From Telopea speciosissima (Eukaryota > Streptophyta > Magnoliopsida > Proteales > Proteaceae): DNA of 64,000 nt. The stretch spans positions 13,908,001 through 13,972,000 of the forward strand of contig NC_057916.1 in NCBI RefSeq assembly GCF_018873765.1, given 5' to 3'. How positions within the stretch are numbered: the stretch's first letter is position 1; every line of letters begins with the position of its first letter. Below, piece after piece: positions 13,406 through 24,200 of this stretch. The notes under the pieces are model-generated. The model saw only the letters and a list, made by a program, of their open reading frames with translations, was not told the origin of the DNA and ran no database searches. The position numbers and the translations under genes were made by a program.

Positions 13406-13563
13406 GTGGCCCCTTGCTTTCCTACAGCTCAATTGGGTGAGATTAAGTTGGGTCTTGAAGCATTAGGGCATTCCTTCATCTGGGTCTTGGGAGGAAAAGA
13501 GAACCAGGGGTGATGGCTTCCAACAGGGGTTAAAGAGAAAGAATGGAAAATGAGAAAGAAATG
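13406..13563 (+). pseudogene. Captured fragment of a UDP-glycosyltransferase gene
   Basis: Frame from 13406 reads VAPCFPTAQLGEIKLGLEAL then GHSFIWVLGGKE. This is the segment of plant family-1 glycosyltransferases that lies just before the PSPG box (compare the usual AQL-EIALGLEASG--FIWV). After a TGA at 13511-13513 the same frame continues WLPTGVKEKEW, again typical. The PSPG box itself and the N-terminal acceptor domain are absent. The piece lies inside Pack-MULE 3 and is taken as a captured fragment. It is too short to name the subfamily. Confidence 0.65.
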
Positions 13564-13638
13564 GATCTCGACCTGCCGAGACTCCCATCTTGATTGTTCG
13601 AAATCAAACTCAGTTAATTAGGGAAATTCTATTGGGGG

Positions 13639-13872
13639 TAATTCTCAAGTGTAGCTGCTACACAGTTCCTCTTCCCATCGAAAAACCTTGAAAGGCAGGC
13701 GCCCTAGTTCTGCCCCTCAGTGGCCGGTTTTCGCCTTTAATTTCTGGAGCTGCACAGCATCCATCGGGCTTATCCTCAATTGTATCCGCTCCACAGATCT
13801 TCTTCCCAGCGAACAACCTTGCATGTTGTCGCCCTAGTTCAGGTAAACGTGGTTTTCACCTTTGATTTCTGA
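13639..13872. repeat. Diverged tandem duplication of about 130 bp in Pack-MULE 3
   Basis: Two successive units (about 13639-13747 and 13768-13872) share TCCTCTTCCCA/TCTTCTTCCCA, CGAA-AACCTTG, GTCGCCCTAGTTC-like and TTTTCACCTTTGATTTCTG-like blocks in the same order. Function unknown. It could be a duplicated leader of a captured gene. Confidence 0.55.
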
Positions 13873-13905
13873 GTTCGAAATCGAACTCAGTTAATTGTTC
13901 CACAT

Positions 13906-13957
13906 CTGCAACTCATCTTCCCTTCCCCAAAATTGATTGGGGAAGATGAGTTGCAGG
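13906..13957. repeat. Palindrome copy C
   Basis: The same palindrome as copies A and B with a few extra bases in the first arm. Its second arm is the inner end of the right TIR of Pack-MULE 3. Confidence 0.75.
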
Positions 13958-14157
13958 TGGTTTTTTTTTTTTTTGGTAAGGGCATTTCCATCAGTTCAAG
14001 TCTACTTTTTAACAGTGTTAGTCATGAATTGACGGAATGGACCTATCTGTTACCATTTACAAACCTCAGGGGGGTACGCAGAATTTTCCAAACCTGAGGG
14101 ATAAAAATATCCTTTCGTCAAACCTCAGAGGGTATGCGTAAATTTTCCTTTCTTTTA

Positions 14158-16191
14158 CATACTAAAATAAAAATAACAAAAAATAATGAAAAAGAAAAAT
14201 TCTGCATGACCAATTTAAAACTAACAAAAACACAGAGGGTGAAAGGGAGACCATCAAAGAATAGATAGGGACCAATATATTGTCAGCTCTTCCCATGCAA
14301 TTATTTGGATTTGCTCATTTAGCATATATCATGTGGAAAGAATTTGGATGCTGAAATTGCATCCATGTGGACAAACCTTTATACTTTTTCAGAGAGAGAG
14401 AGATAGAGAGAGAATATGAGCTTTTCTTCTAAAAATCACAAGCAGTTCCTGATCAGTTGGGACCAATCCATAATCCATTGTGGAGTTAGTCATGTTCTCT
14501 TCTATTCCCTCCGCATGTGATTATGTATCACATTTCAGGACTGGGACCAACCAGGTTTGTATCTGTAAGTGTATAGTGAGTGGATGGAGAAGTGAAGTCA
14601 CACTCGCCAAAGAAAAAAAAGAAAGAAAGAGGGAAACCAATAAACTCAACGGACAGATTGATGCACCAATAGTGACAGTTCATGACCTCTCCCTCCACCT
14701 AAGGTTGTTAAACGGTTCGATTTGGGTGTAATCGGTTTGTTTCGATGCAATAATTTTTAAGTGAAATCAAAACTGAATAGTTTATTAAACTAGTTATTGA
14801 AATCAAAACTATTTAGTAAACAACCAAACGGTTTTGGTTTATCTATTTTAAATGGTTTCGGTTTATTGGTCCTATATGGTTTCGATCACGGTTTAAGATA
14901 CTTGGTTTCTAAACGATTTTCCTGTTTTACACTGAATTTAATGTTTACTTGATGTACTCAATAAGCCACATTGAAAAAAACATGATTCTAATTCATAGAG
15001 AAACCAAAATATTCATATAAACATTGAATACTATTATACTAATGTATTTGAATGAATCCAACCCAATTATTTTATTACAAATTCCACATAAACAATTCTA
15101 CCAATTCATGTTTGATTTTCATTGTTTTCAAATTAAGTAGCAACCTATTGTCTTAAGGCACTAATGGTTGATTATTATCATTACATATTATTAATATTAA
15201 TATTTGTTTCGATTTAAATGGTTTGCTAAAAGGTTTATCGATGATTTAAACAGTTCGGTTTAAACCGTTTAACTAAACGATCCCAATTTTAAAACCAAAA
15301 CTGAACCATTTATTAAATGGTTTCACAATTTCGATGTAAACGGTTTGACTCGGTTTCATAATTTTGATGGAAAAAATATTTTGGGAAGTACTTGCCTAAT
15401 AAGCAACCACATATGTGGGATAACTTTTCCTTTCCCTACAAAGGCAACTAAATGCTTATTCTTTAATTTTATGAAAATGACTTTATGTTCCCAATTTTCG
15501 TTGTAAAACAACCAAACATAGCATTCATGAACAATATAACCAGTTTCTGTTTGTTTCGTTATTTTTATCTTTTTTGTAACTGATTAATACTTTGGAATGT
15601 GGACATATAGTTGTATATCAAAGGATTAAGTTTCCTTCATCTAGAGTTAAGAGAATCTCTTCACCAATGGTGATGTGACAATAAGATTGGACTCCAGGTT
15701 CATAATTAGCTCGTCCAATTGTTTATGGTTTGGACTATCCTTCTCCTGTCCAATCAAAGGGTTTGATGAAGTGGATGAAGAACTTCTCTCCTCACTATAA
15801 ATGGAGAGAAACTGGGTCCTTTACACTATCAAAGCAAAGGACATTTCACTAATTTCCAAGATATGTTTCTTCTTATTATTTTTTCTTTTATGGATATGGT
15901 TGATTGGTTGAGATAAGAATCTAATATAAATAAGGGTTTATAATATATGTTTTGTTAGTAGTAGCTGTTGGGTGGTAGGTTGGTTATCCAAAGTGCAAAG
16001 CAAGTTAACCTCCCTCACAGCCTCACTCTAAACATGTACTATTTCTTTCAGGGTTCAAACCATTTGGTAGCAAATAATTGCGAAAAATAAAAATTTCAGA
16101 TGGTCTTATTGTTAAATGTATGGAAAGAATTTCTATAGTTTGGTGGTTCAACTAGATTTTTTTTGGGGGGGGGGGATGGGGGTGAGCGGGG
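14158..16191. repeat. AT-rich intergenic DNA with a degenerate AAACGGTTCGGTTT repeat
   Basis: No gene is seen. From about 14700 to 15365 the motif (T/A)AACGGTTCGGTTT, its complement and variants recur on both strands. This resembles decayed non-autonomous DNA transposon families common in plants. GA runs occur at 14392-14412. A G-run lies at about 16163. Confidence 0.45.
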
Positions 16192-16303
16192 AATCTTCAC
16201 GTACGTGAACGACTCACAACCGTTCAAATGGAATCCAATCTATGAAAATATTCCATCTGAACGATTGTTAATCGTTCACGTACGCTCACGTATGTGAAGA
16301 TTC
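16192..16303. repeat. Hairpin MITE
   Basis: An inverted repeat with arms of about 50 bp: GAATCTTCACGTACGTGAAC on the left pairs with TCACGTATGTGAAGATTC on the right, and AACCGTTCAAATGGAAT pairs with ATTCCATCTGAACGATT. The centre is only a few bases. There is no coding content and target duplications are not clear. Confidence 0.8.
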
Positions 16304-18210
16304 ACCGGACTCAGGGTGGGGACTCAATGTGCATTTCAATTACAACCAATTGGATGGATAATGCAAAAAAATTAACCTAGACATCAATAAGTTAGGGGAC
16401 CTTCTAAATTTGTGGTTTATTAAAACTATATAGTAAAAAATATGGTTAGTTGGCTTGTTAGACTCTTTGGGCGGCCATCTCACCACATGGCTTACTATAT
16501 GTGGGTCACTTTGTTTTTTAATATGGATTTTTATTTTTCAAATAAAAATTGGTTTTTCAAATAATTCTCAAAAAAGAATAGGTTTTTCAAATAATTTTCA
16601 CAAGTATTTTCTACCACATGTTGATTTTCGCTCAGTCAAGCATAGTGTAATATCAATCAATAAATAAACGATGATAATGGACAAAACATTCACAAAATCT
16701 AAAGACCAATAAACATCCTTAATGGTAAAAATAAATGTAGTTGAAAGCCTTTAATTTATTGGTTGGTTGGATCTAGATCCCTTCTTTCTTTCAAGGGTTA
16801 TGAAGGAAAATGAGATTAATGGTCTAAGGAAAATGCTAGAAAGGTTATTTATAGGTATTAAATAAATTAAGAGATTTGAAGTTGATTTGTTGAAAAAAGA
16901 CAAAGAAAATGAGTTATGAGTATGGGTTGGAAATGTGAAGTTGATTAGGTCCATAAAATTGCAGGTTATTTGTCCCTATCAAAATCATCCAAATGTACAA
17001 CTTAACTCTCCTAACATCTTGTAATCCAATGGAATCAAATTTCACTTTTTCTCAATCTCTTTCATAATTGTTGCCAATAAATATCCAGACTTGTAACCTA
17101 CATTATCCTATATTTAGAAATCTTAACTGAATGAAATTTGTGCTATGAAAATGGTTAAACAATCGTTTCAAAAATTATAGAACAAATAATGTGCTTGTGC
17201 TCTATAATTTTGACATACTAGAATCTACATGGTTACCTATCTAGTTGTTGGAATGGCCATATTGATACTTCGCATGAAGTAAAACAATGAAAAAAGTTTT
17301 CTTGTACCCACGAAGCTACTATCATAATTACCTATCCCCTTAACGTTGAAGACCCGAAATGCCCCTTCATCGTTTCAGAGTCCCATTCAAACGTAATGAT
17401 GACTATTGACTGAAGAGATTCCTCTTCACCGTGGGTGAAAGAAAACTAGATCCTTAAATAATTCATTCAATCCGATCTCTTATGTATTTTGTCTATTTTG
17501 TGAAAGATCTTTCTTTCAAATGAAGAAGGGAATAAGGGTCTCCTTCAATGGAACCAACCCCATTGTTCTTGTTTACCCGGTCACTAAGAGGTTTACTCTT
17601 TTTCTGCAACCGTTTTTTCTTTATTTCGCTATTTCTTCCATTCTTTACATGATTAAATGGATCGGATTTGGTTCGGATAGTGCCATATCCGCATACGCAT
17701 CCGATTAGCTTTTGGACGGATTTGGATAGTGCTAAACAGATACGGATACGGATTGAATATTTTATTCGTTCACATGTAAATATAGCTTTTCGGATAGCTA
17801 TAGCCTATCCATTTTTGCATTCGTATAGTTTTCGGACGAATACGGAAACGGATTTCGACTATTCATACACACCCCTACTTATGAGGTTCCCTCTTCAGTG
17901 TGGGCGAAAGGAAACTCCATCTTTTCTTTTATCCTCCTATGCATGCTACATTATTGTCAAGTAGATCAAGTACATAAAAAACAGTCATGAATTAGATTAA
18001 TCAAGTAACTAGCAAATAAATTCACAAATGAAAACAAAATTTGTTTCTAATTCAATTTTACAGTGTGATTGTTATTGGGTTGGAATTTGGAAAGGAAGAA
18101 ATGCTTTTACAATCAACCTTTATTTGATTTAAAATTTAAGGGAGTAAGATTGTATCAAGACAAAGTCATTCTATCATTTGTCAACCACTTCTACCTAATT
18201 TATTGTAGTT
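16304..18210. other. Intergenic, no gene recognised
   Basis: AT-rich sequence. A short direct repeat (GGTTTTTCAAATAATT) recurs at about 16550-16600. At 17655-17880 a block rich in CGGAT/ATCCG palindromes ends in CACACCCCTA, like the end of a hAT-type non-autonomous element whose other end is lost. No exon could be supported. Confidence 0.4.
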
Positions 18211-18214
18211 TTAT

Positions 18215-20325
18215 TTTACTTTTTGTCATTATTTCCTGATTTTAGTTTGTGAAAAAGATAGAAAATCAATGAAAACTTAATTTCTTATAGAAAGATTCCC
18301 TAAGTTTTTTTTTTTTTTTTTATACTAAAGATCCCCTAAATTATTGAATAAAAAACTACAAAAAATCATAGATTTTAAAAACATTTTTATTTTTCTTCTG
18401 GATTTTAATTTATAGGGTTCTAGTCAATTCTCATCTGATCTAATTCCATATCGGATGCTGGATTATCAAACCCCCAAACCACTAGGCTTGAACATGATGA
18501 GTTCATTTTCTTAGAGGAATATGATTTTGTTTTAGTATTACTCACACGAGTGATTCACCTTATCAATTTTATTGAGTATCTCAATAATTACATTTACATA
18601 AATCACATTAGCTGAAATGACCATGGCCTTAGGAATCGATATTAGGTCGATCGTGGCCAATACCAATACCTGACCAATATCAAAATCTTTGGGAAGCAAA
18701 ATCATCCGATCTGACTCGATACAATCAATCTGTATTGATATTGGTATCAAACGTCGGCATTTCACATGGACTGGACCCGACCCACTATTTGTTGACTGTA
18801 AAGAAATCAGAAAAAGGTAACTAAGACTATGGTAAAGCCACAATCAAAGCAATCACTATCCGGGTAGGGTCGGTACCTTTAGTCAACCCAACGGTTCAGC
18901 TCCCTTCCTTGCCTTCTAAAGGAAGCAAGGAACAAATAATTTTAGCATTGATTGATAAAAGACGTATAGTGGTAACCTTGTAACACCAATTTTCTAAGAT
19001 TGGTATACTTAATAAAATGGATATGCTTCAGATTCAGCACAAATAAACTTATAGTTTAAGCTATACCCTTTTTTTCTTTTTTTTGGTAAAAATTAATCTA
19101 TTCTCTTATTGAAGTATGTTGTTATTTTGTTTCTTTATGCAATTCTTTTCATTTGTTTTTTGTTGCAAGTAAAACACCGGACCACAAACAAAATCCTTTA
19201 TAGACAATGTCATGTCTATAGCTCAAAATCACGTTGAAATTTCAATGGTTAGGCCGAGACGAGATGCTATGTCAAAATGAAAAATTGCAAGTGGAATCAG
19301 GGTTTTAAGAATCAGTATTAGATTGGTCGTTAATCCATATTGGTATTGGTTGATATCGATATTGATACCTAGTTGATACTAGACTGGTGTTATGGTACAA
19401 CCAGATGATAAAATGGTTAAAATCTATTTTGATATCGATAGTTTTGAGAGCAAAAAACGTCTAATAAGAACAATACATATTGATAACGATATTGGTTTCG
19501 AAATGGACCGATGCCAGATCTGATACCATGAGTGGAGTGGCTCAATAGATCACTCATAAAAACTGAGAGGTTATCCATGCTTTTAGGAATAAAAAACCAG
19601 ATCAAGTGAATCAAACGAGTCGATTCCACAACTCTCTTTTGAATAACCTATTATTCATGTTTTATCTTCATTTTTTTTTATCTTTCTTTTCTTATTTTAG
19701 TTAGTAAAATGGCAAATGAATGAAATTTAGCTCTTGTAACAATATTCTTAAATTTAGTGAATAAATTTTTTTATAAGATCACAGATTTTGAGAAATCTTT
19801 GCTTTATTTTTCATGATTTCAATTTCTAGGGTTTTAGTCAATTTTGATATAAACAAGATTGGCGACCTATTTTTATTCATGTTTAATCTTCATTTTGACC
19901 ATTATTTCCTTTTTTTAGCCAATAAAATAGCACACAGGCTTTGCCATTGTTGATTCGCTCGATAGTTGATGATATTTAGCATTTGTCATCTTTGTTTACT
20001 ATTTGTAAATTATGTTGTCTTCCAAGGGAGATCAACACTGTGGCTGACTCCCTGGCCCATAAGGCCCTGTCAATTACATGCTTGATGGTTTAGCTTATTT
20101 CCAATCCTTGGTTGTGAGAATTATGTTTGCTCTCAACACCTTGAGTTGTTGCATGTTCTAATAAATCTCTTCTTCGTACAAAAAAAAAAGAAGTCAATAA
20201 CATAGCAAAAAATAATGAAAATTTTATTTTATAATAAATTTTTAAATTTATTGAATAAAAATTTAAAAAAAGTCATAGATTTTAAGAAAATCTTAGCTTA
20301 TTCTTTCCAATTTTAATTTCTAGAT
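18215..20325. repeat. Three diverged copies of a ~250-bp repeat
   Basis: Units at about 18215-18440, 19655-19855 and 19890-20325 (the last split by a LINE insertion) share an order of landmarks: CATTATTTCC or a similar start, a TTAGT(C/T)A(A/G)TAAAAT block, TTTAGTGAATAAA or TTTATTGAATAAA, CATAGATTTTAAGAAAATCTT, and TTTTAATTTCTAGGG. Between them, at about 18610-18740 and 19310-19525, lie runs of ATTGATATCGATAT-like words, a second decayed repeat family seen again at 44330-44470. Confidence 0.5.
19917..20207 (+). mobile_element. 5'-truncated LINE insertion (RNase H tail, poly-A, TSD)
   Basis: The insert is 19933-20191. Its frame PREINTVADSLAHKALSITCL (about 20021-20088) matches the C-terminal RNase H-like end of plant LINE ORF2 (consensus R-AN-VADSLA). 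It ends with A9-10 at 20179-20189. A 16-bp target duplication with two mismatches flanks it: AGCCAATAAAATAGCA at 19917-19932 and AGTCAATAACATAGCA at 20192-20207. It splits one copy of the ~250-bp repeat described around it. Confidence 0.75.
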
Positions 20326-20515
20326 GGATTGGGCTCCTCTCCTTGGAAGGCATCGCCCAATGAGTGTCCAATGAAGTATTAGACTGCTGGGATGTGCCGC
20401 ACACAACTTGATGACTGATTGGGTACACGTCGGGATGTGTGTAGCACAGCTCAACCGTTAGATGCCTCATTGGGCATTCATTGAGCGATGTCGTCCAAGG
20501 AGAGGAACCGAATCC
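20326..20515. repeat. Hairpin MITE
   Basis: Arms of about 50 bp pair across the element: GGATTGGGCTCCTCTCCTTG on the left and CAAGGAGAGGAACCGAATCC on the right, followed by ATCGCCCAATGAGTGTCCAA and its near-complement. Related single arms appear at 33540-33600. There is no coding potential. Confidence 0.8.
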
Positions 20516-20549
20516 TAGACAAACGACAGTAACCTGCTAGAATGGAATA

Positions 20550-20700
20550 CAAGGTTTTAAAAACCGGGATCGGATCAGAATCATCCGATGCTGATCCTGA
20601 TTCTAGCCAATCCGGCTCAATTGGGCCGGTTCTTATTGATCTTAATCAGAATCGGATCCAATGCAGATCGGATCCTGATACTGGATTCTAAAACCCGGAT
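20550..20700. repeat. GATCGGATC-rich palindromic repeat
   Basis: It begins AGGTTTTAAAAACCGGGATC and ends GGATTCTAAAACCCGG. Inside it are many GATC/CGGAT palindromes. Similar blocks, usually with TTTTAAAACC-like ends, occur at about 39745-39970, 41775-41965, 44515-44690, 58720-58885, 61200-61330 and 63110-63185. This is a dispersed decayed family of unknown class. Confidence 0.5.
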
Positions 20701-20899
20701 TGAATGTTCGGATGATTGGATATAGTCGCACACAAGGAGGTCCCTTCAGTTGTTTGGCTGATTGCCTGATTCAGATGTCGGGGAATCCTCCCACGTGTCC
20801 TGTGTCAGTACAAAGGATAAAAATAGATCGAAACATCAACACATGAAACAAACAAAATAAATAAAAATAAAAAATACCGTTTTCGGACCGTAGGGATAT

Positions 20900-21240
20900 G
20901 CGGAGGAGGTCCGCAGACCTTAACAGCTCAACTGAAATTCGCTAGCCGTCAGCTTTCAAGTGTTCTTAATGTTGCGAAGCCTCCAAACCTCAAGGTTCAG
21001 ATCCTAATCCCAATCCCATTAGGGATTGTGATCTGTTCCCCTTTCTCCGGGAGAGGGAGAGGGAGAGAGAGAGAGATTCTGTGCCTCTGTGGATGTGGAT
21101 GTGGATGTGGAAGTTCTAACTACAAAAACTTTGTTTTCTCTCACTCTGCAACTACTGCATTCACTCTCCAAAGCAGCAGATCTCTTTGGAACTGATTCGC
21201 TTTTCTCATGCTCTGCGGTTACGATTTCTAATTTGTCTCC
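20900..21240 (+). promoter_or_regulatory. Promoter-proximal region and 5' UTR of the Ser/Pro-rich gene
   Basis: A GA-rich tract (21049-21075) and CT-rich sequence precede the ATG at 21241, as is common in plant leaders. The transcription start cannot be read with confidence and no clear TATA box was chosen. Confidence 0.4.
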
Positions 21241-24200
21241 ATGAATCGGAGCTCGAAGGATTCCTTCGCCGGCGGGAGGAGTATTATGGCCGAATCGCAG
21301 CACCGGAGGGGGAGGAGTATCTCTGGAATCACAAGAGACACGGATGAGAATTTGGATCTCTTCTCCAGGAATCGCCGGAGTCTCTCTGTCATATCAACCG
21401 ACGAGTCCGACGGTACCGATCTGATGATCATTTAACACTTTCAGTCTTTTTTTTTTTTGGTTTTTGGTTCCAGAAGAACTTTATCTTTTCGTTTGATTTG
21501 ACAGTAATGCCCTTCACAATTTCTGTTTCCCCTCTGGTTAATTTGATGTTGGATTTGGTTTATACTGGAGAACCTGAGCTTCTCCTGTGTCTTATTTTCT
21601 GTTTAGCTTTCAATTTTGTCGGCTTCCGGCGGACTATTCTTACTGTTTCAGAGTGAAGGTTAGAGACGAGGGATTCATATTTTTTTAAATTAACCGCGAT
21701 TGCTTGCTTAAGTAAATTGAAGAAGCTTTGCACACAATTTCTTCTTCTTCTTCTTCTTCGTTTTGCACTTCCGGCCAAATTGCATAAAATTCGTTTTCCT
21801 TTGCGCAGATGGTCTTTTACGTTTTTCTTTAATGTAATTTTCTGCCATAGATTTATCAAACACGGATGAATTTTGTTCTTTTCAATGTTTCACTCCAGAT
21901 TTCGGCAAAAGTTGGGTTTCTTGAGTCCCTGCTCTTTTTTTAATTCTCCGTTGCATTCAATTTTCTAGTACGAATTGAACCAAAGGATTAAAGATTTCTT
22001 GTTTTTGTTTCCTAAAAATTTAGACTGCTGATATGTCTGGGTGCAATAGCTGCAGTGTCTCTTAAATTGTGGAGACTTTCAGTTGAATCGGCAAAACCAG
22101 AAAGTAATGGAACGGATGATCTACTGTCATCAGTAGATGGAGGCAAGCACGATTATGACTGGTATTTATCAACAATTTCCTTCTTTAGTTAAATTTGATC
22201 TTATTCATTAATATGATTTTATACCTGCTTCTCATTGAAACCTGGAAATTTCCCTTTATCTATTAGTAAACTAGCATTTCATCACACCTATTTGTATAAT
22301 TCATAACTGAACTAACTTGTGTACGCTGCTATAGCTTCTCTGTCATTCTATTTTTTTTTTCCTCCAGATTTTTTATTCTTGAATATAAAGTCATCTCAAA
22401 TTTTGCTGGCATTAGACTCCCTGCCAAGTTTCTTGAAACTTTCTTATTCTATTCTAATTTTTTTGACTTTAAATCTTCTTCAAACTTCCCGGTAATTGAG
22501 GGCAATTTTATCAATTCAGAAATCCACATCAAACAAGTCAGTCTGATTACACTTATTCTTGAAATCCAGATCACAGTCGCATTTCTCAAATTACAGTGGA
22601 TTGACTATTTTTTACCGTTTAGCTACAGTTTGGAGGGTTAGTTGTTGTTTGGTGCCTATCATGCCAGGAGCTCGGTGCTATGTTGGCATCAGGGTACCTT
22701 TTTGTGCGTGTAGGATGTGCCACAATGTCTAATGCTAAGATGGAGCTTATCAAAATTTAAATCCCACGTGTGGCAGTTCCAGTGCTAGTGGCCAAGTTCT
22801 CTACATTAAAAGTTGCCCAAATTCCTTGACCTCTTATGTGTCGAAGTTTATCTGTCTTTTTCAGCTGATAGATCCTTATAATATCACATGTTTGGATGTG
22901 TTAAAGCTTGATAATTGAGTTACTTTTGTTTCATAATTAGAGTCTGATTTGGCTGCGTACATTATGACCCTCTCCAGACCCCGCAGTGGCGGGAGCCTCG
23001 TGCACTGGGTACACGCCCCATTTTTTTAATTAGTCTGATTTTGGGTAGAATTTATTTGGCTTTTAAAGTTGCTATATCTAGTTTTATTACCATTCAGTTG
23101 GTATCCTAGGTCATGCATCCCTATTTTCTAAGTGCATTTTTACAATTTTCACATAATATGTGAATCATTTGTGCTTTTGGGGTTTGTGTACCTCAATCTT
23201 CCATGGAAATTTCTTTGTTGTACCTCATTTATAATTTATGCAAGCATAATTATCCACCCACTGCTCAAGTGATTAATTAACATAATCCTATAGGGTTCCT
23301 GTATCCTATTTCTAGAACCTCTCTTAACTGTTAAATCTTACCAACTTCAGAAGCCAATATCTACATCCTCTGATTTGGACCATAGAGGTGAATTTATTAT
23401 ATCTACATCAACATCTGGATACCTAGAAAAGGGCGTTACCCAGTGCTCGAGGCTTCCGCCACTGCGGGGTCTGGAGAGGGTCATAATGTACGCAGTCTTA
23501 CCCTTGCTTTCGCAGAGAGGATGTTTTGAGACTTGAACCCGTGACCACTTGGTCACAATGGAGCATTCTCACCGTTGCACCGAGGCCCGCCTTCAACATC
23601 CAGATACCTCTGAAGATACTATTACCCCAGGGTTGAAATGACATGGTAGGCATTTAAAAAAAAAGTTGGCACATCTGCCACTGAAGAAAAAGTTTAGTAG
23701 GCAGATCTTGCCACTGAATTTCCTGTGTGAGAAATATTTTCTCACACCTAAAACTGAAGATGTGTACAGTATTTGTATACTTTCTTTTTCTTTCCAATTA
23801 GGAGTATACTTTTTTTTTATGGGGGGGGGAGGGGGGGGGGGGGGGGGAGGTGATGGGGAGGTCCAAAAGAAAATTTTCTGGTAATCCTTTGCAAACTTAC
23901 TCACTGCTAAGTCTATGAAACAAACTGTTATTTGCAGCTAATACGTGTCTTGTTTAATCTGTGTGAATAGGCTTCTAACTCCTCCTGGAACTCCCCTTGT
24001 TTCTTCGTTGGATGCAAGTGAGCCTCAACCGACTTTACTGGCTCCTCGGAGCAGTTCCTCTCTTAGATCTGTCTCCGCCACCAAGGCTTCAAGGGTATAT
24101 GTTTCCTTCCTTTCTTGTTCTGTGCAATTCATTCTGTTCCAAGTCCTAGTTTATTGGATGTTTTAAACAACGTTTCCTTTTATTAGAATTTAACAAATTA

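Larger units (their letters stand above)
12266..14157 (+). mobile_element. Pack-MULE 3 (different TIR family), including TSDs
   Basis: The element proper runs 12275-14148 (1874 bp). A perfect 9-bp duplication TTTCTTTTA flanks it at 12266-12274 and 14149-14157. TIRs are about 206-211 bp (12275-12480 and 13938-14148), with outer ends GGGAAATTTACACATACC and its counterpart. They share AACAGTGTTA and GTAACAGATAGGTCCATTCC-like blocks. The family differs from Pack-MULEs 1 and 2. The interior holds a short UDP-glycosyltransferase piece, a tandem duplication at 13639-13872, a GAA microsatellite at about 12583-12608 and three copies of a palindrome. No transposase is seen. Confidence 0.9.

Noticed and set aside
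12459..13957. Evenly built palindromes that might suggest a CRISPR-like array
   Set aside because: Only three copies with unequal spacing of 330 and 1117 bp inside a transposon of a plant nuclear genome.
23593..23904. Frame with poly-Pro/poly-Gly
   Set aside because: Translation of the intronic poly-G tract on either strand.
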